Source: Chloroflexota bacterium (GTDB lineage: Bacteria; Chloroflexota; Limnocylindria; Limnocylindrales; CSP1-4). From it: a stretch of 64,000 nucleotides of DNA. Below the pieces are notes generated by a model. It did not search any database. It saw only the letters and a program-made list of their open reading frames with translations, and was not told the DNA's origin. Where the stretch lies: NCBI GenBank assembly GCA_005883615.1, contig VBEC01000018.1:105473-169472 (forward strand), written 5' to 3'. Shown piece by piece: positions 52,085 through 60,746 of the stretch; the first letter of the stretch is position 1; the number at the start of each line of letters is the position of its first letter. Made by a program: the position numbers and the translations under genes.

Positions 52085-53446
52085 GTGAGCGAGATGCCAG
52101 GTCCGAGCCCCGCGCAGGATGAGGCGGGTCGGCCGACGCGAGCCCTGCCATTCCCCCAGCTGCTACGGATCTCCCTGTACTGGCTTGGACTGTCGTCGAT
52201 CTTCGCCGGGCTCCACCAGCTGATCAACGGCCGGATCCTGTTCCAGGGTCTCGGCCCACGAGGCAGCGAGGGCACCACCCTCTTCCTGCTTACGGTCGGC
52301 GGCGCCGTTGTGGCGATGCTCGTCCAGCCCACGGTGGGCTCGATCAGCGACTACACGATCAGTCGCTGGGGTCGTCGCAAGCCGTACATCTTCATCGGCT
52401 CGTGCCTGGACATCGTGTTCCTGTATGCCATCGCGACCTCGGACGCTCTGGTGGCCATCGCGGCGTTCACGATGCTCCTCCAGTTCAGCTCGAACTTCGC
52501 TCAAGGTCCATTCCAGGGCTACGTTCCCGATCTGGTACCCGCCAAGCAGGTCGGCCTCGCGAGCGCGCTGGTCGGACTGATGCAGGTCCTGGGCAACGTG
52601 GTCGGTTTCGGGATCGCCGCGATCGCCATCAAGTACAACCAGTTCGTCCTCGGCACGATTGCTCTCGGCGTGCTCGAGTTCGTGACCATGCTCAGCGTCG
52701 TCCTGCGCGTCAACGAGGGTCGTGCGCCCAAGTCGCGCGAGGGACGATCCTGGTTCCACGTCGCACGCGAGGCGTGGGGGACCGACGTGCTTCGGGAGCG
52801 CAGCTTCGTGTGGCTCGTGGGGTCGCGCTTCTTCGCCCTGATGGGCGGCGGGATCCTCGTCCAGCTGGCCCAGAACTACCTCCACCAGAGCCATGGGCTG
52901 GACCAGGATCAGACGGGTACCACCTTCATCGTGGTGCTCGCGATCGTCACCGTGGCGAACCTCGTGTCGGTGGTGCCGGCTGCCAGGGTGTCGGACCGCA
53001 TCGGCCGAAAGAAGGTCATCTACGCGAGCTGTGCATTCGGAGGGTTGGGCCTGGCCATCGTCGCCCTTGCGCCATCGATCTCGATCGCCTACATCGGCAT
53101 GGCGCTGTTCGGCCTGTCCTCCGGCATCTTCCTTGCGGTCGACTGGGCCCTCATGACGGACATCATTCCAAAGGCCTCGTCCGGACGCTACATGGGCATC
53201 AGCAACGTGGCGACCGCCTCCTCGGGGGTGGTTGCGATCGCATTCGGCGGGCAGCTCACGGACCTGGTGAACCGGCTGGCCGGGTACGGTGCGGGACCGC
53301 GGGCGGCCGATTTGCTGGGGGTCGCCTGCTTCGCCCTTGCCGCGCTTCTCCTTCGGCCGGTCGACGAGCGGCGTCGGGAAGACGTCCCGGTCGGTCCCGA
53401 GGTGAGCGCCCCGGTGGGCGCGGCGGAGGCCGTCGCGACTGGCTGA
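52085..53446 (+). CDS. MFS transporter (SLC45/sugar:cation-symporter-like)
   Basis: 453 residues from GTG 52085, which has GAGAGAGG upstream; the track start at 52052 is 11 codons earlier. Twelve membrane segments are apparent. The MFS loop 2-3 motif appears as SISDYTISRWGRRKPYIFIG (the D-x-x-x-x-x-x-G-RR-x-P form) and again in the second half as ARVSDRIGRKKVIYASC. LSSGIFLAVDWALMTDIIPK and SGRYMGISNVATASSG match the SLC45/GPH-type group that carries sugars with protons. The true substrate is unknown. It follows the amidotransferase by 77 bases and may belong to the same transcript. Confidence 0.88.
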   Translation: MSEMPGPSPAQDEAGRPTRALPFPQLLRISLYWLGLSSIFAGLHQLINGRILFQGLGPRGSEGTTLFLLTVGGAVVAMLVQPTVGSISDYTISRWGRRKPYIFIGSCLDIVFLYAIATSDALVAIAAFTMLLQFSSNFAQGPFQGYVPDLVPAKQVGLASALVGLMQVLGNVVGFGIAAIAIKYNQFVLGTIALGVLEFVTMLSVVLRVNEGRAPKSREGRSWFHVAREAWGTDVLRERSFVWLVGSRFFALMGGGILVQLAQNYLHQSHGLDQDQTGTTFIVVLAIVTVANLVSVVPAARVSDRIGRKKVIYASCAFGGLGLAIVALAPSISIAYIGMALFGLSSGIFLAVDWALMTDIIPKASSGRYMGISNVATASSGVVAIAFGGQLTDLVNRLAGYGAGPRAADLLGVACFALAALLLRPVDERRREDVPVGPEVSAPVGAAEAVATG

Positions 53447-53524
53447 CGGGACGTGGCCTGGGAGCTTGGAGCGTGGCGCGACCGGTTGACCTCGGCCATG
53501 CCCGGGAGCTCGAGTCTTTGGTGC

Positions 53525-53541
53525 TGAACGTCTGGCGTTCA
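53525..53541. repeat. TGAACG-N5-CGTTCA palindrome
   Basis: TGAACGTCTGGCGTTCA matches the GAACGC-N3-GCGTTC operator-like elements at 19275 and 19324 except for one arm base (T in place of C at 53531). Confidence 0.55.
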
Positions 53542-53678
53542 AACGAACGATTGGAGCGTGACGACCGGGCGGGCGCGAGCAAATGTGAACCCCGCGCGAT
53601 CAAACTTGCGCGCCAACGGGCGCCGGATCTCCGTTGTTGCTCGCTGGGAGAGCAAATTCGACACGATCAGGAGGGCGC

Positions 53679-53774
53679 CCGGTCCGTTCGATCGCTGGGC
53701 GTTCAGTCTCCCGGTTCGATCGCTGCGCGTCGTGTCTGCCGGTCCGTTCGATCGCTGTGCGTTCAGTCTCCCGG
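53679..53774 (+). repeat. Three tandem repeat units of 28-32 bp
   Basis: Units start CCGGTCCGTTCGATCGCTG at 53679 and 53739 (32 bp, one difference visible in the shared part), with a shortened, more divergent unit at 53711-53738. A final CCGG closes the array. The GCGTTCAG within units 1 and 3 resembles the half-site of the nearby palindrome. Confidence 0.7.
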
Positions 53775-53807
53775 GCTCGGCCCGCCTGCGGCTTGATCGC
53801 CCCGTGC

Positions 53808-54845
53808 TCAGGCGCGGCCGGTCCCCAACCCGAGGAACGCCCTGACCCGCTGGCGGACGGCCTCACGCGCCGACTGCGCGGCGAGATCGGGATCCGTTCG
53901 GAAGCGCCGTGCCCATGAAGCGGTGCCGGCCCTGAGGCTCGCGGCGACCCGCGGCCACTCTCGCGGGCTGAGCCACCAGAGCGGGTGGGGGTGTATCCAC
54001 AGCCAGGGGACCGCAGCCCACAGGAGCACCAGGTAGTCGAGGCGGATCGGCCGGCTTCCGAAGCCGAAGAGAGCCTGCAGCTGCACGATCGTCAGCGGCA
54101 GCGTGGCCAGGCTGAGCAGGGCCGACACGCCCAGCCAGACGACCCCCCACGCTCGGGCCCGTGGCGCCAGGATCACCCACAGCACCGCGGGCGCCCATTT
54201 CATCCAGGTCGCGAGGCCCCACAGCAAGCCGGCCAGGCGCGGGCCGGTGAACTGTGCGCCCCACAGGGCGAACGTCAGGAAGAGGGTGATATTGCCGGTA
54301 TCGAGGTTGGCGGCCATCGGGAAGGCGAGCACGAGGACGATCAGCGCGGTCGGCAGGGGCCGTCGCTGATAGGCCCAATGGATGGTCCACAACAACAGCA
54401 GGATGGCCGCCCCACGCCAGACGAACCAGGCCACATCCCAGGGCAGAAGCGCCCAAGGCGCGAACAGGGGGAGCATCCAGGGCGCGTAGACATAGGGCAG
54501 GAATGGCCCGGTCGGGTGGTAGGGATCGCCACCGCTGAGCCACAGGCGAACTCCCGCCCAATAGGCTCGCGCGTCGGCGCCGGCCGCCTCGCCGCGGGCG
54601 ATCAGCCCGGCGGCGAAGATTCCCCCGACCAGGATCAGGATCGCCATCGCTGCGATCCGCCGAGGGTCGTGCAGCCTCGAAATCTCGCGCCGGATGGCCC
54701 GCCGGAAGACGCCTGCGCGACGCCTCGTCGGCCGGTCGATCAGCCCCGCCAGCTCGGAGGGCCGCCGCGGAATGGCGCGCTGCCGGCGCGCGCGGGCTGG
54801 GGCGGGTCGCGCCTCTTGAGACGAATCGCCGTCTCGATGGGCCAT
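53808..54845 (-). CDS. GT87-family membrane glycosyltransferase (DUF2029)
   Basis: 345 residues with about eight membrane helices. The DUF2029/GT87 features are the periplasmic-loop motif ADARAYWAGVRLWLSGGDPYHPTG with the catalytic-like Asp, then FLPYVYAPWMLPLFAPWALLPWDVAWFVWRG, and GLLWGLATWMKWAPAVLWVILAPRARAWG. Such enzymes are polyprenyl-phosphate-mannose-dependent mannosyltransferases in Actinobacteria; the acceptor is unknown here. A basic N-terminus of about 45 residues precedes the first helix. It is divergent from cyanophycinase, with 80 bases between starts. Confidence 0.88.
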   Translation of the reverse strand: MAHRDGDSSQEARPAPARARRQRAIPRRPSELAGLIDRPTRRRAGVFRRAIRREISRLHDPRRIAAMAILILVGGIFAAGLIARGEAAGADARAYWAGVRLWLSGGDPYHPTGPFLPYVYAPWMLPLFAPWALLPWDVAWFVWRGAAILLLLWTIHWAYQRRPLPTALIVLVLAFPMAANLDTGNITLFLTFALWGAQFTGPRLAGLLWGLATWMKWAPAVLWVILAPRARAWGVVWLGVSALLSLATLPLTIVQLQALFGFGSRPIRLDYLVLLWAAVPWLWIHPHPLWWLSPREWPRVAASLRAGTASWARRFRTDPDLAAQSAREAVRQRVRAFLGLGTGRA

Positions 54846-54925
54846 GGTTGCCGCATTGTGCCACCCGCTCGACCGCCGGCGTCCTCAGGTTATTCTCTAG
54901 AGACGCTATTGGAGGCTTCGGCTCG

Positions 54926-55786
54926 GTGAGCGAGGGCACCGTCATCATCATCGGTGGGGCGGAGGACAAGGTCCGGGATCGGGTCATCCTCAACCGCTTC
55001 GTGTCGCTGGCCGGCGGCACGGACGCCCGAATCATGGTGATCAGCACCGCGTCGTCCCTTGGCGCGGAGGCCGGCGAGCGGTATCGCGCGATCTTCACGG
55101 AGCTGGGCGTCACCTCCATCCGCACGCTCCACGCTGTCACCCGCGCCCAGGCCAACGAAGAGAAGACGGCGCTGATCGCCCGAGATGCAACTGGCATCTT
55201 CCTGACCGGCGGCAACCAGCTCAGGCTGAGCTCGACCATCGGCGGGACGCGCCTGGCCGACGCGATCCTCGACCGCTTCCGGCATGGCGCGGTCGTCGCC
55301 GGGACGAGTGCAGGGGCGAGCGCAATGAGCAGCCATATGATCGCGTTCGGCGCCTCCGGCGCGACGCCCAAGCAGCGCATGGCGCAGATCGCCGCGGGCC
55401 TCGGCGTGCTGCCGGGGGTCATCGTCGACCAGCACTTCCAGCAGCGAAACCGGCTGGGGCGATTGCTGAGCCTGATCGCCCAGAACCCGAGCCTGCTCGG
55501 CCTCGGCGTCGACGAGGACACAGCCGGCGTGGTTGGCCCGGATCACGTACTCGAAGTGATCGGGCGTGGGTCGATCACCATCGTGGACGGCACCACCTCC
55601 GAGACCGACGCCTGGGAGGTCCGCGGCCATAGGCCGCTCATGATCAGCAACGTCGTCCTTCATTCCCTGTCGAGCGGCTACAAGTTCGACCTTCGGCGGC
55701 GGGAGCGGATCGCGAGCCCTCCCCTCCGCGCCCTGCCACGCCGGGCGCTTCCGGGCGGCGTGCCCGGAGAGGCTGCCTCGAGCTGA
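54926..55786 (+). CDS. cphB: Cyanophycinase
   Basis: 286 residues from GTG 54926 with GGAGG 11 bases upstream; the track start at 54848 is weaker. It is a serine peptidase of family S51 that cleaves cyanophycin to beta-Asp-Arg dipeptides. Motifs are GTVIIIGGAEDKVRDRVIL, TGIFLTGGNQLRLSSTIGGT, the nucleophile elbow VVAGTSAGASAMSSHMIAFG, and the PGVIVDQHFQQRNRLGRLLSL stretch with the catalytic His region, plus LGLGVDEDTAGVV. The last 30 residues are a nonconserved Arg/Pro tail. It lies 60 bases upstream of cphA on the same strand, the usual storage-polymer operon. Confidence 0.96.
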   Translation: MSEGTVIIIGGAEDKVRDRVILNRFVSLAGGTDARIMVISTASSLGAEAGERYRAIFTELGVTSIRTLHAVTRAQANEEKTALIARDATGIFLTGGNQLRLSSTIGGTRLADAILDRFRHGAVVAGTSAGASAMSSHMIAFGASGATPKQRMAQIAAGLGVLPGVIVDQHFQQRNRLGRLLSLIAQNPSLLGLGVDEDTAGVVGPDHVLEVIGRGSITIVDGTTSETDAWEVRGHRPLMISNVVLHSLSSGYKFDLRRRERIASPPLRALPRRALPGGVPGEAASS

Positions 55787-55846
55787 CCTCGCGGGGGCGG
55801 GCCAGGGTCGGACCGGCTTGCCCGACATTCGTCCAAAGGAGACCTC

Positions 55847-58777
55847 GTGGCCCAGACCGCACCACCGCCCCGGACCGGCAACCGGCAGCCCGGACGAGTG
55901 CGAGCGACTCAATCAGGGGCCGGCCGAATCGGTGGCAACGGCGCGCTCCAACCACAGCCCAGCCTGCGGATCCTGGAGACACGCGTCCTGCGCGGCGCCA
56001 ACTACTGGGCTCGCGAGCCCGTCATCCGCATGCTGGTCGATCTGGGTGTCCTCGAGGACTTCCCCTCCAACAGGATCCCGGGCTTCAGCGACGCCCTGGT
56101 CGAGCTTCTGCCTTCCCTCGATGACCACGCCTGCTCGCTCGGCCGGCGCGGCGGTTTCATCAGCCGGCTGCGCGAGGGGACATGGGCCGGCCATATCGCG
56201 GAGCACATTGCCCTGGAATTGCAGAACCTCGCGGGGACGGACGTCAGGCACGGCAAGACACGAGGCGCCGGTCCGCCCGGCCAGTACAACGTCATCTACG
56301 AGTATCGCGAGGAGCAGGTTGGCATCCAGGCCGGCAAGATCGCCGTCGATCTCGTCAATCACCTGATCGACCCGTCGGCCTCGCCCGCTTTCGACCTCAT
56401 GGCCGAGCTGGAGCGCCTGATTCGGCTCGCCGAACGGCTCGCGTTCGGGCCTTCAACACAGGCGATCATCGACGAGGCCGTTAGTCGCGACATCCCGTAC
56501 CTGCGTCTCGATCGCCACAGCCTGGTCCAGCTCGGGCAGGGCAAGTACCAGCAGCGCATCCGCGCGACGATGACGTCACGGACGTCCGGCATTGCTGTCG
56601 ACATCGCGTCGGACAAGAGCCTGACCAACCGGCTGCTCGATTCGGCCGGCCTGCCTGTGCCACGCGCAGACGTTGTCGACACCGCCGAGGCGGCCGTCGC
56701 GACGGCCCGAAGGCTCGGCTTCCCGTGCGTCGTCAAGCCGCTCGATGGTAACCACGGGCGGGGCGTCCACCTCGATCTGCGATCGGACGAGGCGGTCGCG
56801 GCGGCCTTCGAGGGCGCAATCCGGGAAAGCCGTGCCGGCGAGGTCGTGGTCGAGACGTACGTCGCCGGGAACGACTACCGGTGCCTGGTGATCGGTGGCA
56901 AGGTCGCAGCCATTGCCGAGCGAGTCCCGGCATCCGTCGTCGGCGACGGCCAGCACACCGTTCGCGAGCTGGTCGAGACCACCAATCAGGACCCGCGCCG
57001 GGGAATCGGCCACGAGAAGGTCCTCACGCGGATCGTGGTTGACACTGCCGCCGAGGAGCTGGTGCGCGCCCAGGGCTTCGAGCTCGGCGGGATCCCGCCC
57101 GAGGGCACCCGCGTGAAGCTCGCCCTGACCGGAAACATGTCCACGGGCGGGACCTCGATCGATCGGACGATCGAGGCCCATCCCGATAACGTGGAGATCG
57201 CCGAAACGGCTGCCCAGGTCGTTGGCCTCGACGTCGCCGGAATCGACTTTATCTGTCCCGACATCGCCACGCCCGTTCGCGAAACGGGGGGCGCCATCGT
57301 CGAGGTCAATGCGGCCCCGGGCTTCCGGATGCACACCCATCCGACGGAAGGCGAGCCGCAGTACGTGGCGCGGCCCGTGATCGACCTGCTCTTTCCGCCC
57401 GGAACGACAGCTCGCATCCCGATCGTCGCGGTGACCGGCACGAACGGGAAGACGACCACCGTCCGCATGATCAGCCACATCCTCAAGCTGATGGGCCGGC
57501 GCGTCGGCATGACTTCGACCGATGGCATCGTGATCGACGGGCGGCTCATCAAGAAGGGCGACATGTCGGGCCCGAAGTCGGCGCAGATGGTGCTCCAGAA
57601 CCCGACGGTGGACACCGCGGTGTTCGAGGTGGCGCGGGGCGGGATTCTGCGCGAGGGCCTGGGCTATGACCGTAACGAGGTTGCGGTCGTGACCAACGTC
57701 ACGGGCGACCATCTTGGCCTCGGTGGGATCAGCTCGCTGGGACAGCTGGCCAACGTGAAGGCCGTCGTCGTCGAGGCGGTTCCCCGCTCAGGCAAGGCTG
57801 TCCTGAACGCGGACGAGCCCCTGGTGGCCCGCATGGGTCGTCATTGCGCGGGCGAGGTGGTCCTGTTCTCGATGGCGACGCGCAAGGGCGAGGACGGCTT
57901 CGACCGGGTCGACGGCCACACGGGGCGTGGCCACGCCGCCTTCTGCCTGGAGGAGAAGCCCGAGGGCGAGCTGATGGTCCTGCGGCTCGCCTCGCGAACG
58001 ATGCCGGTCGTGTACACACATCTCATCCCGGCGACCTTCGGCGGCCGGGCACGAATGAACGTCGCGAATGCGCTGGCGGCCGCTGCCGCAGCATGGGCCG
58101 CGGGTGCCCACCTGCACGACATCCGACAGGGCCTGCGGACGTTCACGACGTCCTTCTTCCAGGCGCCGGGACGACTCAACCTGGTGGACGTGGCAGGTGT
58201 CCGGGTCATCATCGATTACTGCCACAACGTGGACGGCATGCGCCAGCTCGCGGACTTCGTGAACCGGCTGATGGTGGACGAAGGAAACGGGGCGTCGCGC
58301 GGCGGCCACGAGCGGCGCAGGACAGGCGCCGCCGCCGGAGCTGGGAGAGCGGGTTGGGCACCGGAAACCGACCGCAGGGGCCGATCCGGGCGGGCGATCG
58401 GTGTCATCGGGGTGCCGGGTGATCGGCGCGACGACGATCAGCGAGAGTACGGGGCCCTCGCCGCGACGGCGTTCGACGAGATCATCGTCCGCGAGGACCG
58501 CAACCTGCGTGGCCGCCAGCCCGGTGAATCGGCGTCCAACGTGATCGAGGGAATCCAGGCAGCACGCGCCGGCGGCAAGGCCCGCACCGGTCGCGCCGAC
58601 AAGATGCCGATCGAGCTTGCGGCGGCACGAGCGGCCCTGCGCCGGGCGGCCCCGGGGGATCTCGTCGTGATGTGCGTCGACGACGCCGTCGCGGTCTATC
58701 GGCAGGCGATCGCCTCGTCAGGGGCCGGCGACGCGGCCTTCACGCACCCGGGCGAGCTCGAGGTGCCCGAGGGCTAG
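55847..58777 (+). CDS. cphA: Cyanophycin synthetase
   Basis: 976 residues from GTG with AAAGGAGACCTC upstream. The N-terminal domain starts RILETRVLRGANYW. The ATP-grasp domain (about 240-490) has GLPVPRADVVDTAEAAVATA, VKPLDGNHGRGVHLDL and VEVNAAPGFRMHTHPTEG. The Mur-ligase domain has its P-loop at residues 530-537 (GTNGKTTT), then VARGGILREGLGYDRNEVAV, VTNVTGDHLGLGGI, NADEPLVARM and DYCHNVDGM. It polymerises Asp and Arg into cyanophycin. It is about 80-100 residues longer than usual; an Arg/Gly-rich low-complexity insertion at about 813-848 explains much of that. Confidence 0.96.
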   Translation: MAQTAPPPRTGNRQPGRVRATQSGAGRIGGNGALQPQPSLRILETRVLRGANYWAREPVIRMLVDLGVLEDFPSNRIPGFSDALVELLPSLDDHACSLGRRGGFISRLREGTWAGHIAEHIALELQNLAGTDVRHGKTRGAGPPGQYNVIYEYREEQVGIQAGKIAVDLVNHLIDPSASPAFDLMAELERLIRLAERLAFGPSTQAIIDEAVSRDIPYLRLDRHSLVQLGQGKYQQRIRATMTSRTSGIAVDIASDKSLTNRLLDSAGLPVPRADVVDTAEAAVATARRLGFPCVVKPLDGNHGRGVHLDLRSDEAVAAAFEGAIRESRAGEVVVETYVAGNDYRCLVIGGKVAAIAERVPASVVGDGQHTVRELVETTNQDPRRGIGHEKVLTRIVVDTAAEELVRAQGFELGGIPPEGTRVKLALTGNMSTGGTSIDRTIEAHPDNVEIAETAAQVVGLDVAGIDFICPDIATPVRETGGAIVEVNAAPGFRMHTHPTEGEPQYVARPVIDLLFPPGTTARIPIVAVTGTNGKTTTVRMISHILKLMGRRVGMTSTDGIVIDGRLIKKGDMSGPKSAQMVLQNPTVDTAVFEVARGGILREGLGYDRNEVAVVTNVTGDHLGLGGISSLGQLANVKAVVVEAVPRSGKAVLNADEPLVARMGRHCAGEVVLFSMATRKGEDGFDRVDGHTGRGHAAFCLEEKPEGELMVLRLASRTMPVVYTHLIPATFGGRARMNVANALAAAAAAWAAGAHLHDIRQGLRTFTTSFFQAPGRLNLVDVAGVRVIIDYCHNVDGMRQLADFVNRLMVDEGNGASRGGHERRRTGAAAGAGRAGWAPETDRRGRSGRAIGVIGVPGDRRDDDQREYGALAATAFDEIIVREDRNLRGRQPGESASNVIEGIQAARAGGKARTGRADKMPIELAAARAALRRAAPGDLVVMCVDDAVAVYRQAIASSGAGDAAFTHPGELEVPEG

Positions 58778-58797
58778 GACGGAGCGTCAGGCCGCCG

Positions 58798-58890
58798 TCA
58801 GGCCGGTTGGTTCGCCGACACCACACGAATGATCCCGACGATCAAGGCTGCCGCGATGACCGCAAGGGCGATCCCGACGATTGTCTCCAT
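58798..58890 (-). CDS. 30-residue single-helix membrane peptide
   Basis: ATG at 58890 with a strong AGGAGGGCAAC upstream gives METIVGIALAVIAAALIVGI followed by a short basic end and a polar tail. It is one membrane helix with few charges. The size and codon pattern resemble small hydrophobic stress or regulatory peptides. It lies between convergent cphA and the Mur-ligase-like gene, on the minus strand, downstream of the latter. I know no homologue. The good ribosome-binding site makes it credible despite its size. Confidence 0.55.
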   Translation of the reverse strand: METIVGIALAVIAAALIVGIIRVVSANQPA

Positions 58891-58991
58891 GTTGCCCTCC
58901 TGCGCGGCGGCTCGTGAACGGTCGCCGACTGGCGCGATGATGGCGTCCCCTCCGCGGCGCGGCAAGCCAGTCTCGTACCTTCCGACCGGAA

Positions 58992-60746
58992 TTAGCTCTC
59001 GGGGCGTTCCTGCAGCCTCGGGATGAGCTCCGCCAGGTCGGTCGCGACGTCAACCGGTCGAGCGCCCAGCTTGCCGAGCAGGTCGAACACCTCATCGCGC
59101 TCCTGGTGGCACATGAGCACGATGATTCGAGGTGAATTGGCCAGGCCATCTCGCCCGCCCGCCGAGCCGGTGAGCTCCATTCGCAACGCCTCGGTTTCGG
59201 ACTCGTACACCGGGACCTCCGCGGTTGGCTTGCCGCCTTCCCGAACGCCTGCCAGTAACTCGCCTACGATCGAAGCGCGGGATCTACCCCGGAGGTAGTC
59301 CAGCGTTTCCTTGATCGCCACCCGCTGGGCCCGGCGCGCGGCGATACGGCCGATGCCGCGCAGCGTGTCGTCGGGCCGATCGCCTGCCGTCCCGATGATC
59401 AGGGTGATCGGGGCCGCGCGGCCGGCGGCGCCTCCAGCTATCCCTTCGGCCACGTCGAGCACGGCACTCGTCCCCGCCTCGTTGTGGGCGAAATCGATGA
59501 TCACCACGCGCGATCCGAGGCGGTAGATGTTCAGCCGACCTGGCGAGCGATCCGAGGTCGGCCGGAAATCCCGCAGCCCGTGCGCGACCTGCTCGAGGGT
59601 CGCTCCGAGCCCACGCGCCGCGCCAGAGGCGGCGAGGGCATTCGCGACGTTGTGCCTGGCCAGGCCAGCGATCGTGAGCGGCACGTCGCGCAGACGAGCT
59701 ATCTCCGAGCGCCGTTCGCCCTCGACCTCCACGAGCCGGTCGCGGTCCAGGATGTAGGCGCGCCCGCCGGCGGCGATGTGCCGCCGCGCGATCGGGGAAC
59801 CGCCCTTCGCAATCGAGAAGATCGCGACCGGTGCCCGCACGCGCGCGGCGATTGCGGCGACGTACCGGTCGTCGCCGTTGAGGACGACCCAGCCTTCGGG
59901 CTTCGTGATGCGGCAGATCGTTGCCTTGACCTCCGCCAGCTCGGGCAGGGTGTGGATGCCCTGGAGATCGAGGTGGTCGGAGGTGACATTGGTGAGCACG
60001 CTGGCGTCGTTCGACTCGTAGCCCACGCCGCGCAGGACGATCCCTCCGCGGGCGGTCTCCAGGACGGCGACGTCGATGTCGGATCGACCGAGGATCTGGC
60101 TCGCACCGCCCGGTCCGGTCCAGTCGCCGGGGTCGACCATGCGCTCGTCGATCAGGACGCCGTCGGAGGTTGTCGTGCCGACATGGCGCCCGGCAAGCAG
60201 CAGGATGTGCGTGATCAGGCGCGTCGTGGTGCTCTTGCCGTTGGTGCCGCTTATCGAAACGATGGGGATGCGTCGATCGGCGTCGCGCAGCCAGGTTGGC
60301 GGCGGGCCGCCGGCAGCCTCGATTCGCTCATTCCAGCGAGCGACCAGCCGCGACCGGCGGCCGGTCTGGCGATCCGATCGCGCAGGGGAGATGTCACGCT
60401 CGGCGAGGTGGAAGGCTGCCTCGGCGATCTCCCGGCCGCGGTCCGAACGGCTCCACGGGTAGGTCAGGATCCAATGGCCGGGGTCCGATGAGAGGTGGAC
60501 CGCCGTGCCGTCTCGGCCCTCGTCGTGGTCCGCCCGCAGTCGGCGGATCCAGGCGGCGAGCACGGCCACCTGATGAGGCCGCTGTCGAGGCGGCACGCGC
60601 GCGCCCAGGCGAACCACGGCATGACGACCCGGCTCGCGCTGTCCGTACCAGGTCCGTCGCCGGCCGATTGCCACTTCCAGCTTGACGGCCGGGTCGAGCC
60701 GATAGACGTTCGGGCCGTCGAGCAGCCGGATTTCGATCAGACGCAC
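58992..60746 (-). CDS. CphA-like Mur ligase family protein lacking ATP-grasp
   Basis: 584 residues from GTG. The N-terminus MRLIEIRLLDGPNVYRLDPAVKLEVAIG matches the start of CphA next door, but the ATP-grasp module is missing. After a 160-residue N domain the Mur-ligase P-loop follows directly (VSISGTNGKSTTTRLITHIL), then VLETARGGIVLRGVGYESND, LTNVTSDHLDLQGIHTLPEL, LNGDDRYVAAI, FAHNEAGTSAVL and a complete C-terminal domain. It should still activate and ligate an amino acid or dipeptide using ATP. It may add Arg, act on beta-Asp-Arg dipeptides as cyanobacterial CphA2 does, or use another substrate. It converges with cphA. Confidence 0.85.
   Translation of the reverse strand: MRLIEIRLLDGPNVYRLDPAVKLEVAIGRRRTWYGQREPGRHAVVRLGARVPPRQRPHQVAVLAAWIRRLRADHDEGRDGTAVHLSSDPGHWILTYPWSRSDRGREIAEAAFHLAERDISPARSDRQTGRRSRLVARWNERIEAAGGPPPTWLRDADRRIPIVSISGTNGKSTTTRLITHILLLAGRHVGTTTSDGVLIDERMVDPGDWTGPGGASQILGRSDIDVAVLETARGGIVLRGVGYESNDASVLTNVTSDHLDLQGIHTLPELAEVKATICRITKPEGWVVLNGDDRYVAAIAARVRAPVAIFSIAKGGSPIARRHIAAGGRAYILDRDRLVEVEGERRSEIARLRDVPLTIAGLARHNVANALAASGAARGLGATLEQVAHGLRDFRPTSDRSPGRLNIYRLGSRVVIIDFAHNEAGTSAVLDVAEGIAGGAAGRAAPITLIIGTAGDRPDDTLRGIGRIAARRAQRVAIKETLDYLRGRSRASIVGELLAGVREGGKPTAEVPVYESETEALRMELTGSAGGRDGLANSPRIIVLMCHQERDEVFDLLGKLGARPVDVATDLAELIPRLQERPES

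Larger units (their letters stand above)
53447..53807. other. Non-coding region with palindrome and tandem repeats
   Basis: About 360 bases between convergent genes. It holds a TGAACG-N5-CGTTCA palindrome (53525-53541) related to those at 19275-19342, further GTTCAAAC/GATCAAAC-like words, and three tandem units at 53679-53774. The overlapping track ORF (52402-53796) is out of frame with the MFS gene and is a shadow. No credible gene is present. Confidence 0.55.

Noticed and set aside
53679-53774. Possible CRISPR array
   Set aside because: The three units are nearly contiguous with no unique spacers and no cas genes are nearby. It is a simple tandem repeat.
52402-53796. 464-codon plus-strand ORF overlapping the MFS gene
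   Set aside because: It is out of frame with the MFS gene and Arg/Gly-rich, and its end simply reads through the tandem repeats.
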